Assembly (NCBI RefSeq): GCF_000002235.5
Contig: NW_022145537.1
Location: forward strand, 362,704-426,703
DNA length: 64,000 nucleotides
DNA from: Strongylocentrotus purpuratus
Lineage: Eukaryota; Echinodermata; Echinoidea; Camarodonta; Strongylocentrotidae
Direction of reading: 5' to 3'
The translations under genes and the position numbers were made by a program. Shown here piece after piece: positions 1 to 12,323 of the stretch; positions within the stretch are counted from its first letter, which is position 1, and every line of letters starts with the position of its first letter. The notes under the pieces were generated by a model. That model worked only from the letters and a program-made list of their open reading frames with translations. It ran no database searches and was not told the DNA's origin.

Positions 1-2869
1 GCAAATTTTCATTTTTTGGCCAAAATGATGAGCTAACCCCTTGCCATTTTTTCAAAAAAAGGGGCGGTTTTCGAAAGTTCTGATATTTGCCCTAACATCC
101 TTTTTTTTGAGCAAAGGAGAGTCATAATCATTCTTAGGGGATTTCGGACTATCATGATGCGAAAATAGAGAGGATTGAAAATTTTCGTTTTTTGGCCAAA
201 ACGACGAGCTAACCCCTTGTCATTTTTTCGAAAAAAGGGGCGGTTTTCGGAAGTTCCGATATTTGCCCTAACATCCATTTTTTGGAACAAAGGAGAGTCA
301 TAATCATTCTGAGGGGATTTTGGACTATCATGATGAGAAAATGGAGAAGATTAAAAATTTTCATTTTTTGGCCAAAACGAAGGGCTAACCCCTTGCCATT
401 TTTTCGAAAAAAGGGGCGGTTTTCGAAAGTTCCGATATTTGCCCTAACATCCATTTTTTGGAGCAAAGGAGAGTCATAATCATTCTTAGTTGATTTCGGA
501 CTATCATGATGAGAAAATGGAGAGGATTGAAAATTTTCATTTTTTGGCCATTTTTACAAAAAGGGGCGGTTTTCGAAAGTTCCGATATTTGCCCTAACAT
601 CCTTTTTTTGGAGCAAAGTAGAGTCATAATCATTATATGGGGATTTCGGACTATCATGATGAGAAAATGGAGAGGATTGAAAATTTTCATTTTCTGGCCA
701 AAATGATGAGCTAACCCCTTGCTATTTTTTCAAAAAAGGGGCGGTTTTCAAAATTTCCGATATTTGTCCTAACATCCTTTTTTTGGAGCAAAGGAGAGTC
801 ATAATCATTCTAAGGGGATTTCGGACTATCATGATGAGAAAATGGAGAAGATTAAAAATTTTCATTTTTTTGGCCAAAACGATGAACTTACCCCTTGCCA
901 TTTTTTCGAAAAAAGGGGCGGTTTTCGAAAGTGCCGATATTTGCCCTAACATCCATTTTTTGAGCAAAGGAGAGTCATAATCATTCTTAGGGGATTTCGG
1001 ACTATCATGATGAGAAAATGTAGAGGATTGAAAATTTTCATTTTTTGGCCAAAACGATGAGCTAACCCCTTGCCATTTTTTCGAAAAAGGGGCGGTTTTC
1101 GAAAGTTCCGATATTTGCCCTTACATCTTTTTTTTTTACAAACGAGAGTCATAATATGTCAGTGGGCATGTTGGGACTATAATAGAGAGAAAATGGAGAG
1201 GATTGCAAATTTTCATTTTTTGGCCAAAATGATGAGCTAACCCCTTGCCATTTTTTCAAAAAAGTGGGGGTTTCAAAATTTCCGATATTTGTCCTAACAT
1301 CCTTTTTTTGGAGCAAAGGAGAGTCATAATCATTCTAAGGGGATTTCGGACTATCATGATGAGAAAATGGAGAAGATTAAAAATTTTCATTTTTTGGCCA
1401 AAACGATGAACTAACCCCTTGCCATTTTTTCGAAAAAGGGGCGGTTTTCGGAAGTTCCGATATTTGCCTTAACATCCATTCTTTGGAACAAAGGAGAGTC
1501 ATAATCATTCTGAGGGGATTTTGGACTATCATGATGAGAAAATGGAGAAGATTAAAAATTTTCATTTTTTGGCCAAAACGATGAACTAACCCCTTGCCAT
1601 TTTTTCGAAAAAAGGGGCGGTTTTCGAAAGTTCCGATATATGCCCTAACATCCATTTTTTTGAACAAAGGAGAGTCATTATATGTCAGTGGGCATGTTGG
1701 GACTATAATAGAGAGAAAATGGAGAGGATTGCAAATTTTCATTTTTTGGCCAAAATGATGAGCTAACCCCTTGCCATTTTTTCAAAAAAGTGGGGGTTTC
1801 AAAATTTCCGATATTTGTCCTAACATCCTTTTTTTGGAGCAAAGGAGAGTCATAATCATTCTAAGGGGATTTCGGACTATCATGATGAGAAAATGGAGAA
1901 GATTAAAAATTTTCATTTTTTGGCCAAAACGATGAACTAACCCCTTGCCATTTTTTCGAAAAAGGGGCGGTTTTCAAAAGTTCCGATATTTGCCTTAACA
2001 TCCATTCTTTGGAACAAAGGAGAGTCATAATCATTCTGAGGGGATTTTGGACTATCATGATGAGAAAATGGAGAAGATTAAAAATTTTCATTTTTTGGCC
2101 AAAACGATGAACTAACCCCTTGCCATTTTTTCGAAAAAAGGGGCGGTTTTCGAAAGTTCCGATATATGCCCTAACATCCATTTTTTTGAACAAAGGAGAG
2201 TCATAATCATTCTTAGCGGATTTCGGACTATCATGATGAGAAAATTGAGAGGATTGAAAATTTTCATTTTTTGGCAAAAACGATGAGCTAACCCCTTGCC
2301 ATTTTTTTTTGAAAAAGGGGCGGTTTTTGAAAGTTCCGATATTTGCACTAAGGAGAGTCATAATCATTCTTAGGGGATTTCGGACTATCATGATGAGAAA
2401 ATGGAGAGGATTGAAAATTTTCATTTTTTGGCCAAAACGATGAGCTAACCCCTTGCCATTTTTTTGAAAAAGGGGCGGTTTTCGAAAGTTCCGATATTTG
2501 CCCTAACATCTTTTTTTTTTACAAACGAGAGTCATAATATGTCAGTGGGCATGTTGGGACTATAATAGAGAGAAAATGGAGAGGATTGAAAATTTTCATT
2601 TTTTGGCCAAAACGACGAGCTAACCCCTTGCCATTTTTTCGAAAAAAGGGGCGGTTTTCGAAAGTTCCGATATTTGCCCTTACATCCTTTTTTTGGAGCA
2701 AAGGAGAGTTATAATCATTCTTAGGGGATTTCGGACTATCATGATGAGAAAATGGAGAGGATTGAAAATTTTCATTTTTTGGCAAAAACGATGAGCTAAC
2801 CCCTTGCCATTTTTTCGAAAAAGGGGCGGTTTTCGAAAGTTCCGATATTTGCCCTAAAATCTTTTTTTT

Positions 2870-3736
2870 TTACAAACGAGTGTCATAATATGTCAGTGGG
2901 CATGTTGGGACTATAATAGAGAGAAAATGGAGAGGATTGAAAATTTTCATTTTTTGGCCAAAACGATGAGCTAACCCCTTGCCATTTTTTCGAAAAAAGG
3001 GGCGGTTTTCGAAAGTTCTGATATTTGCCCTAACATCCTTTTTTTGGAACAAAGGAGAGTCATAATCATTCTGAGGGGATTTTGGACTATCATGATGAGA
3101 AAATGGAGAGGATTGGAAATTTTCATTTTTTGGCCAAAACGATGAGCTAACCCCTTGCCATTTTTTCGAAAAAGGGGCGGTTTTCGAAAGTTCCGATATT
3201 TGCTCTAACATCCTTTTTTTTTTACAAACGAGAGTCATAATATGTCAGTGGGCATGTTGGGACTATAATAGAGAGAAAATGGAGAGGATTGCAAATTTTC
3301 ATTTTTTGGCCAAAATGATGAGCTAACCCCTTGCCATTTTTTAAAAAAAAGGGGCGGTTTTCAAAATTTCCGATATTTGTACTAAGGAGCGTCATAATCA
3401 TTCTTAGGGGATTTCGGACTATCATGATGAGAAAATGGAGAAGATTAAAAAAATTTCATTTTTTGGCCAAAACGATGAACTAACCCCTTGCCATTTTTTC
3501 GAAAAAGGGGCGGTTTTCAAAAGTTCCGATATTTGCCCTAACATCCCTTTTTTGGAACAAAGTAGAGTCATAATCATTATTAGGGGATTTCGGACTATCA
3601 TGATGAGGAAATGGAGAGGATTGAAAATTTTCATTTTTTGGCTAAAACGACGAGCTAACCCCTTGCCATTTTTTCGAAAAAAGGGGCGGTTTTCGAAAGT
3701 TCCGATATTTGCCCTGACATCCTTTTTTTGGAGCAA
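2870..3736. repeat. Higher-order satellite block, duplicated at about 5462-6328
   Basis: This run of monomers reappears almost unchanged 2,592 bases downstream, including the short variant unit that reads TTTGTACTAAGGAGCGTC at about 3377 and again at about 5969. Identity between the two blocks is clearly higher than between neighbouring monomers, so this is a recent segmental copy inside the array. Confidence 0.85.
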
Positions 3737-3830
3737 AGGAGAGTCATAATCATTCTTAGGGGATTTCGGACTATCATGATGAGAAAATGGAGAGGATTGA
3801 AAATTTTCATTTTTTGGCCAAAACGATGAG

Positions 3831-4880
3831 CTAACCCCTTGCCATTTTTTTCGAAAAAGGGGCGGTTTTCGAAAGTTCCGATATTTGCCCTAACATCCTT
3901 TTTTTTGAGCAAAGGAGAGTCATAATCATTCTTAGGGGATTTCGGACTATCATGATGAGAAAATGGAGAGGATTGGAAATTTTCATTTTTTGGCCAAAAC
4001 AATGAGCTAACCCCTTGCCACTTTTTTCTAAAAAGGGGCGGTTTTCGAAAGTTCCGATATTTGCCCTAGCATCCTTTGTTTGGAGCAAAGGAGAATCATA
4101 ATCATTCTTAGGGGATTTCGGACTATCATGATGAGAAAATGGAGAGGATTGGAAATTTTCATATTTTGGCGAAAACGATGAGCTAACCCCTTGCCATTTT
4201 TTTCAAAAAAGGGGCGGTTTTCGAAAGTTCCGATATTTGCCCTAACATCCTTTGTTTGGAGCTAAGGAGAATCATAATCATTCTTAGGGGATTTCGGACT
4301 ATCATGATGAGAAAAAGGAGAGGATTGGAAATTTTCAAAACGATGAGCTAACCCCTTGCCATTTTTTCGAAAAAAGGGGCGGTTTTCGAAAGTTCCGATA
4401 TTTGCCCTAACATCCTTTTTTTGGAGCAAAGGAGAGTCATAATCATTCTTAGGGGATTTCGGACTATCATGATGAGAAAATGGAGAGGATTGGAAATTTT
4501 CATTTTTTGGCCAAAACGATGAGCTAACCCCTTGCCATTTTTTTCAAAAAAGGGGCGGTTTTCAAAAGTTCCGATATTTGCCTGAACATCCTTTTTTTTA
4601 CAAGCGAGAGTCATAATATGTCAGTGGGCATGTTCAGACTATTCTAGAGAAAAAACGGAGAGGATTGAAAATTTTCATTTTTTGGCCAAAAAGATGCCAT
4701 GTTTACCAGGAAGGGGCGGTTTTCGAAAGTTCCAACATTTGCCCTAACATCCTTTTTTTAACAAACGGGAGTCATAATAAGTCTGTGGGCATGTTGGGAC
4801 AATTCTATTGATAAAACGGAGCGGATTGAAAATTTTCATTTTTTGGCCAAAACGACGAGCTAACCCCTTGCCATTTTTTC
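3831..4880. repeat. Higher-order satellite block, duplicated at about 8181-9230
   Basis: The block is repeated with a shift of 4,350 bases. Both copies contain two rare monomers: one lacking the TTTTTTGGCC segment (GAAATTTTCAAAACGATG at about 4329 and 8679), and one with GATGCCATGTTTACCAGGAA (about 4692 and 9042). Sharing of these oddities shows copying of the whole block rather than independent change. Confidence 0.85.
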
Positions 4881-6013
4881 GTTAAAAGGGGCGGTTTTCG
4901 GAAGTTCCGATATTTGCCCTAACATCCATTTTTTGGAACAAAGGAGAGTCATAATCATTCTGAGGGGATTTTGGACTATCATGATGAGAAAATGGAGAAG
5001 ATTAAACATTTTCATTTTTTGGCCAAAACGATGAACTAACCCCTTGCCATTTTTTCGAAAAAGGGGCGGTTTTCGAAAGTTCCGATATTTGCCCTAACAT
5101 CCTTTTTTTGGAGCAAAGTAGAGTCAAAATCATTCTTAGGGGATTTCGGACTATCATGATGAGAAAATGGAGAGGATTGAAAATTTTCATTTTTTGGCCA
5201 AAACGACGAGCTAACCCCTTGCCATTTTTTCGAAAAAAGGGGCGGTTTTCGAAAGTTCCGATATTTGCCCTAACATCCATTTTTTGGAACAAAGGAGAGT
5301 CATAATCATTCTGAGGGGATTTTGGACTATCATGATGAGAAAATGGAGAGGATTGGAAATTTTCTTTTTTTGGCCAAAAAAAAGAGCTAACCCCTTGCAA
5401 TTTTTTTCGAAAAAGGGGCGGTTTTTGAAAGTTCCGATTTTTGCCCTAACATCCTTTTTTTGGAACAAAGTAGAGTCATAATCATTCTTAGGGGATTTCG
5501 GACTATCATGATGAGAAAATGGAGAGGATTGAAAATTTTCATTTTTCGGCCAAAACGATGAGCTAACCCCTTGCCATTTTTTCGAAAAAAGGGGCGGTTT
5601 TTGAAAGTTCTGATATTTGCCCTAACATCCTTTTTTTGGAACAAAGGAGAGTCATAATCATTCTGAGGGGATTTTGGACTATCATGATGAGAAAATGGAG
5701 AGGATTGGAAATTTTCATTTTTTGGCCAAAACGATGAGCTAACCCCTTGCCATTTTTTCGAAAAAGGGGCGGTTTTCGAAAGTTCCGATATTTGCTCTAA
5801 CATCCTTTTTTTTTTACAAACGAGAGTCATAATATGTCAGTGGGCATGTTGGGACTATAATAGAGAGAAAATGGAGAGGATTGGAAATTTTCATTTTTTG
5901 GCCAAAATGATGAGCTAACCCCTTGCCATTTTTTAAAAAAAAGGGGCGGTTTTCAAAATTTCCGATATTTGTACTAAGGAGCGTCATAATCATTCTTAGG
6001 GGATTTCGGACTA

Positions 6014-7031
6014 TCATGATGAGAAAATGGAGAAGATTAAAAAAATTTCATTTTTTGGCCAAAACGATGAACTAACCCCTTGCCATTTTTTCGAAAAAGG
6101 GGCGGTTTTCAAAAGTTCCGATATTTGCCCTAACATCCCTTTTTTGGAGCAAAGTAGAGTCATAATCATTATTAGGGGATTTCGGACTATCATGATGAGG
6201 AAATGGAGAGGATTGAAAATTTTCATTTTTTGGCTAAAACGACGAGCTAACCCCTTGCCATTTTTTCGAAAAAAGGGGCGGTTTTCGAAAGTTCCGATAT
6301 TTGCCCTGACATCCTTTTTTTGGAGCAAAGGAGAGTCATAATCATTCTTAGGGGATTTCGGACTATCATGATGAGAAAATGGAGAGGATTGAAAATTTTC
6401 ATTTTTTGGCCAAAACGATGAGCTAACCCCTTGCCATTTTTTCGAAAAAAGGGGCGGTTTTCGAAAGTTCCGATATTTGCCCTAACATCCTTTTTTTGGA
6501 ACAAAGGAGAGTCATAATTATTCTGAGGGGATTTCGGACTATCAAGATGAGAAAATTGAGAGGATTGGAAATATTCATTTTTTGGCCAAAAAGATGAGCT
6601 AACCCCTTGCCATTTTTTTCGAAAAAAGGGCGGTTTTCGAAAGTTCCGATATTTGCCCGAACATCCTTTTTTTTACAAACGAGAGTCATAATATGTCAGT
6701 GGGCATGTTGGGACTATAATAGAGAGAAAATTGAGAGGATTGGAAATATTCATTTTTTGGCCAAAAAGATGAGCTAACCCCTTGCCATTTTTTTCGAAAA
6801 AGGGGCGGTTTTCCAAAGTTCCGATATTTGCCCTAACATCCTTTTTTTTGAGCAAAGGAGAGTCATAATCATTCTTAGGGGATTTCGGACTATCATGATG
6901 AGAAAATGGAGAGGATTGGAAATTTTCATTTTTTGGCCAAAACAATGAGCTAACCCCTTGCCACTTTTTTCTAAAAAGGGGCGGTTTTCGAAAGTTCCGA
7001 TATTTGCCCTAGCATCCTTTGTTTGGAGCAA
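6014..7031. repeat. Higher-order satellite block, duplicated at about 7421-8438
   Basis: The block is repeated with a shift of 1,407 bases, which is eight monomers. Monomer-specific variants (TGGCTAAAACGACGAGC, CTAGCATCCTTTGTTTGG and the TACAAACGAGAG type) keep the same order in both copies. This is higher-order repeat organisation. Confidence 0.85.
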
Positions 7032-9408
7032 AGGAGAATCATAATCATTCTTAGGGGATTTCGGACTATCATGATGAGAAAATGGAGAGGATTGGAAATT
7101 TTCATATTTTGGCGAAAACGATGAGCTAACCCCTTGCCATTTTTTTCAAAAAAGGGGCGGTTTTCGAAAGTTCCGATATTTGCCCTAACATCCTTTGTTT
7201 GGAGCTAAGGAGAATCATAATCATTCTTAGGGGATTTCGGACTATCATGATGAGAAAATGGAGAGGATTGGAAATTTTCATTTTTTGGCCAAAACAATGA
7301 GCTAACCCCTTGCCACTTTTTTCTAAAAAGGGGCGGTTTTCGAAAGTTCCGATATTTGCCCTAGCATCCTTTGTTTGGAGCAAAGGAGCGTCATAATCAT
7401 TCTTAGGGGATTTCGGACTATCATGATGAGAAAATGGAGAAGATTAAAAAAATTTCATTTTTTGGCCAAAACGATGAACTAACCCCTTGCCATTTTTTCG
7501 AAAAAGGGGCGGTTTTCAAAAGTTCCGATATTTGCCCTAACATCCCTTTTTTGGAGCAAAGTAGAGTCATAATCATTATTAGGGGATTTCGGACTATCAT
7601 GATGAGGAAATGGAGAGGATTGAAAATTTTCATTTTTTGGCTAAAACGACGAGCTAACCCCTTGCCATTTTTTCGAAAAAAGGGGCGGTTTTCGAAAGTT
7701 CTGATATTTGCCCTGACATCCTTTTTTTGGAGCAAAGGAGAGTCATAATCATTCTTAGGGGATTTCGGACTATCATGATGAGAAAATGGAGAGGATTGAA
7801 AATTTTCATTTTTTGGCCAAAACGATGAGCTAACCCCTTGCCATTTTTTCGAAAAAAGGGGCGGTTTTCGAAAGTTCCGATATTTGCCCTAACATCCTTT
7901 TTTTGGAACAAAGGAGAGTCATAATTATTCTGAGGGGATTTCGGACTATCAAGATGAGAAAATTGAGAGGATTGGAAATATTAATTTTTTGGCCAAAAAG
8001 ATGAGCTAACCCCTTGCCATTTTTTTCGAAAAAAGGGCGGTTTTCGAAAGTTCCGATATTTGCCCGAACATCCTTTTTTTTACAAACGAGAGTCATAATA
8101 TGTCAGTGGGCATGTTGGGACTATAATAGAGAGAAAATTGAGAGGATTGGAAATATTCATTTTTTGGCCAAAAAGATGAGCTAACCCCTTGCCATTTTTT
8201 TCGAAAAAGGGGCGGTTTTCCAAAGTTCCGATATTTGCCCTAACATCCTTTTTTTTGAGCAAAGGAGAGTCATAATCATTCTTAGGGGATTTCGGACTAT
8301 CATGATGAGAAAATGGAGAGGATTGGAAATTTTCATTTTTTGGCCAAAACAATGAGCTAACCCCTTGCCACTTTTTTCTAAAAAGGGGCGGTTTTCGAAA
8401 GTTCCGATATTTGCCCTAGCATCCTTTGTTTGGAGCAAAGGAGAATCATAATCATTCTTAGGGGATTTCGGACTATCATGATGAGAAAATGGAGAGGATT
8501 GGAAATTTTCATATTTTGGCGAAAACGATGAGCTAACCCCTTGCCATTTTTTTCAAAAAAGGGGCGGTTTTCGAAAGTTCCGATATTTGCCCTAACATCC
8601 TTTGTTTGGAGCTAAGGAGAATCATAATCATTCTTAGGGGATTTCGGACTATCATGATGAGAAAAAGGAGAGGATTGGAAATTTTCAAAACGATGAGCTA
8701 ACCCCTTGCCATTTTTTCGAAAAAAGGGGCGGTTTTCGAAAGTTCCGATATTTGCCCTAACATCCTTTTTTTGGAGCAAAGGAGAGTCATAATCATTCTT
8801 AGGGGATTTCGGACTATCATGATGAGAAAATGGAGAGGATTGGAAATTTTCATTTTTTGGCCAAAACGATGAGCTAACCCCTTGCCATTTTTTTCAAAAA
8901 AGGGGCGGTTTTCAAAAGTTCCGATATTTGCCTGAACATCCTTTTTTTTACAAGCGAGAGTCATAATATGTCAGTGGGCATGTTCAGACTATTCTAGAGA
9001 AAAAACGGAGAGGATTGAAACTTTTCATTTTTTGGCCAAAAAGATGCCATGTTTACCAGGAAGGGGCGGTTTTCGAAAGTTCCAACATTTGCCCTAACAT
9101 CCTTTTTTTAACAAACGGGAGTCATAATAAGTCTGTGGGCATGTTGGGACAATTCTATTGATAAAACGGAGCGGATTGAAAATTTTCATTTTTTGGCCAA
9201 AACGATGAGCTAACCCCTTGCCTTTTTTCGAAAATGGGGAGGTTTTTGAATTCTCCAACATTTGCCCTGACATCCTTTTTTAAAAAAAAGAAATTGGAGT
9301 CATAATGATTATAAGGGCATGCTTGGACAATCATGATAAGCTAATCCCTCGCCATTTTTTCAAAAAGCGGGCGGTTTTTCAACATTTGCCCTAACATCCT
9401 TTTTTTTT

Positions 9409-9578
9409 TCAATAAACTTTTACTACATCACATCCCATAATATAACATTAAATCACATCACACCAAATCACACTACATTACATCGTATCATATCACAGTA
9501 TATTACAGCATATCACATCACATCACCTCTATATATCACATCATCACATGAAATTAAATGTCATATATCACATCTAAT
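9409..9578. repeat. Degenerate ATCAC/CATCA-rich simple repeat, left part
   Basis: Imperfect ACATCACATC-like repeats run between the satellite edge and the inserted element at 9579. The same sequence style resumes at 11788, so the two parts were probably one array before insertion. Confidence 0.75.
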
Positions 9579-9669
9579 CCAGGGGCGGCTCCAAAGGGGG
9601 GGGGGCTGAGGCGATGCGACACCCCCCCCCCCCACCTGTCAGGATATTGTCGGTAAAATTCCGCTGCCG

Positions 9670-9990
9670 TCGTGAAAAAAGAGAAAAGGGGGAGGGGAAA
9701 AAAGAGGGAAATGGAAAGAAAAGAAAAGAAAAGGAAAAGAAAGAAAGAAAGGAAAAGAAAGTAAAAGAAAGTAAAAGAAAGGAAGGAAAAGAAAGGAAAG
9801 AAAGGAAAAGAAAGGAAAGAAAAGAGAAGAAAGAAAGAGAAAAAGAAAAAAAGGGAGGAGAGGAAAGAAAGAAAAAGAAAGAAAAGAATAAAAAGGATAA
9901 AAAGGAAAAAAGAAGAAAAAAGAGAAAAGGGAGACCAAAAAAAACGGGGGATGAAAGAGAAGAGAGAGAGGGGAGGTAAGAGCCTAATAG
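9670..9990 (+). repeat. Polypurine (GAAAA/GGAAA) tract
   Basis: About 320 bases are almost purely purine on the + strand, built from GAAAAGAAAGGAAA-like words. Lys/Glu-rich (+) and Phe/Ser/Leu-rich (-) open frames across it are artefacts of composition. Such mirror-like polypurine tracts can form triplex DNA; that is inference. Confidence 0.9.
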
Positions 9991-10299
9991 AGGAAGAGTG
10001 GGAATAAAAGAGAGAGGGGTGTTGTTGGGTGGAGTCGTCTCGTCTAGGGAGCAAGAAAGACACGGATAAATGTGTTGCTGTGTCGGTATTCTTGTTCGAT
10101 CCTCGTGTAGCATATCATTGCAGAATATTGAAGTGAGATGTATTATTGTCGGTCGGCCGACAAGTTTTTTCCCTACGAACTGTGACTTTTTATCCGCTGT
10201 GACGACTTCGAGAGTGACTACAACTACGATACTTGTATTTTCTCGAAGATTCACTTTCCTATAATATCAGAGGTTTACAATTTTCGGGGAAACAAGGAT

Positions 10300-11435
10300 T
10301 CAAACAAGGATTAGGAGTCAACAACAGTACGAGGAGTCGTCTTCCTTTCTCTTTACTTTGATGAAACGCCAAAAATTCCACGCTTCGCGTGGGAGGGGGA
10401 AAACTTCATTTAGACGAGTCAAAACGGTACAACGAATCGTCTTCTTTAAAACTGAATTCAGATAAGGATTAAGAGTCGATAACAGTACAACGATTCGTCT
10501 GTTTTCTCTAATAATTTGGGGAAACATCGAAGCTTCCGCGCTTCGCGCGAGAGGGGGAAACTGAATTCAGACAAATAGGGCTTATTAAGAATCGAAAACG
10601 GTACAACGAATCGTCTGCTTTCTCTAATAATTTAAGGAAACGTCAAGGCTTCCCCGCTCCGCGATGGAGGGGGAAACTGAATTCAGATAGATAGGGCTTA
10701 GTAAGACCCGAAAACGGTGTAACGAATCGTCTTCTTTCTATAATAATTTAATCAAATGTCTAAGCTTTGTATATAGAAGGGAAGGGAGAAACTGAATTCA
10801 GACAAGGATTAAGAGTCTAAAACGGTACAACGAATCGTCTGCTTTCTCTAATAATTTAAGGAAACGTCAAAGCTTCCAAGCTTCGCGCTAAAGGGGGGAA
10901 ATGAATTCAGACAATTAGGGCTTATTAAGTGTCGAAAACGGTACAACGAATCGTCTTCTTTCTCTAATAATTTAATGAAACGTCAAAACTTCAGCGCGAA
11001 TGTTACTTCATTCAGACAAGGATTAAGAGTCGAGCACCATTCAACAGATCGTCTGCTTTTTCTCATAATTTAATGAAACGTCAAAGCTTCCGCGGTGGAG
11101 AAACTGAATTCAGTCAAGGATTAAAAGTCGAGCACGGTTCAACGAATCGTGTACTTTCTCTAATAATTTAATGAAACGTCAAAGCTTCCGCGCAAAGCGT
11201 GGGAGGGAAAGAAACTGAATCCAGACAAGGATTATCAGTCGAGAACGGTACAGCAAATCGTCTTCTTTTTAAAATAATTTAATGAAACGTCAAAGCTTTC
11301 GCTCCGCGCTGGAGGGGGGGGGGGGGAACTTCATTCAGACAAGGATTAACAGTCGAGACGGTACAATGAATCGTCTTCTTTTCCTAATAGTTTAAGGAAA
11401 CGTCTAAGCTTCCGCGCTTTGCGCGGGAGGCCTAT
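10300..11435. repeat. ~110-bp tandem repeats with hairpin core (~10 copies)
   Basis: The unit contains, in order, ACGAATCGTCTTCTTTC, TAATAATTTAATGAAACG, TCAAAGCTTCCGCGC, a GC palindrome such as CGCGCTTCGCGCG, a GGGAGGGGGAAAC stretch, and CTGAATTCAGACAAGG. Copies diverge and differ in the GC core, which is lost in some. CTGAATTCAG is itself a perfect palindrome. Nothing in the unit looks coding. Confidence 0.85.
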
Positions 11436-11787
11436 CACCCTCACCTTCTTAATGAGCGCGCGAAGTGATTCGCTTGCTCACTACCGCCCCTCCCTAAAAT
11501 AAGATCCTAGCTCCGCGCCTAATTTAAAATATATAGCTATGATGCTGACTAAGTTGACGAAATAATTCGTATATTACGGTCGTCGAAGAAAATGACCATT
11601 TGCGCATACGCAAGTACTATAGATAGTCCATACGAAAACCAATTTATCCTTCAGCCCCGGTTTTATAGGGTTAAATTTGTAGATATTGGGACATTTAATT
11701 TTGTCGGTAATTGGTGACTAGTTTTGTCGGTAATCGTTGGTCTCTACACCCCCCCCCCCACTGAAAAAGGTCTAGCGACGCCCCTGG

Positions 11788-12323
11788 TCTCATCACATCA
11801 TATATCACATCATATCACATCGAATCACAAAATCACGTCACATCACTACAAATCACATCAAGTAATGTTATGAAGAGAAGTAAAAATTCCCTTCAACCAC
11901 ACCATATCACATCACATCACAAAACATCAAATTAAATAACATCACACCATATCGCATTATCACATTAAATCAAACCACATCATATCACATTACATTACAT
12001 AAAAGCACATCACATCATATTACATGACATTACAACATCACATCAAATTACGTCATAACATCACATCACCACATGACATGGCATCATACCATATCATATA
12101 TCAAATCTCATCATTTCATATTAATAAAATTACATCATTACATCACATCACATCACATCACATCACATCACGTCACATCACATCACATCACATCACGTCA
12201 CATCACATCACGTCACATCACATCACGTCACGTCACATCACATCACATCACGTCACATCAAATCATATCATATTACACCACACCACTAACATCATGTCAT
12301 GCCACACCATATCACACTAAATA
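11788..12323 (+). repeat. (CATCA/CGTCA)n pentanucleotide array, right part
   Basis: The stretch is degenerate at the left and becomes nearly perfect CATCA repeats with CGTCA variants at about 12130-12260. It gives spurious His/Thr/Ser-rich open frames on the + strand. Confidence 0.9.

Larger units (their letters stand above)
1..9408. repeat. Satellite array, ~176-bp monomer, ~53 copies
   Basis: The same ~176-bp unit recurs head to tail from the first base to about 9408. The landmark TTTTGGCCAAAA followed by GAGCTAACCCCTTGCC returns every ~176 bases. The unit is AT-rich and contains three self-complementary segments: TTTTGGCCAAAA, TTTTTTCGAAAAAA bracketed by CCCC and GGGG, and ATCATGAT. At least two monomer types alternate. 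One has CATTCTTAGGGGATTTCGG after GAGTCATAAT; the other has ATGTCAGTGGGCATGTTGGG there. Copies at the right edge (about 9200-9408) are truncated and diverged, as at the margin of a satellite. Open frames of 65-170 codons occur on both strands only because each monomer lacks stops in some frames; I see no gene. The length is close to one nucleosome repeat, so a centromeric or heterochromatic role is possible but not shown. Confidence 0.95.
9579..11787. mobile_element. 2.2-kb non-coding element with CCAGGGGCG inverted ends
   Basis: The left end reads CCAGGGGCGGCTCC and the right end reads CGACGCCCCTGG, giving a short imperfect terminal inverted repeat. Both flanks are ATCAC-type simple repeat, so the element appears inserted into that array. 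Inside are, in order, poly-G and poly-C tracts, a ~300-bp polypurine tract, and about ten ~110-bp tandem repeats; near the right end TTTTGTCGGTAAT is repeated. No transposase-like frame is visible, so it would be non-autonomous. No clean target-site duplication is obvious. An alternative is a composite low-complexity region with fortuitous ends. Confidence 0.6.

Noticed and set aside
33..9000. Dozens of 65-173-codon open frames on both strands in the satellite
   Set aside because: They are the same stretch read from each monomer; frames shift because 176 is not a multiple of three, and both strands are open alike. No start context, splice signals or domain.
1..9408. CRISPR array
   Set aside because: Repeats are contiguous ~176-bp monomers with no unique spacers, in a eukaryotic context.
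9554..10254. Phe/Ser/Leu-rich minus frames and Lys/Glu-rich plus frames
   Set aside because: They follow directly from the polypurine tract.
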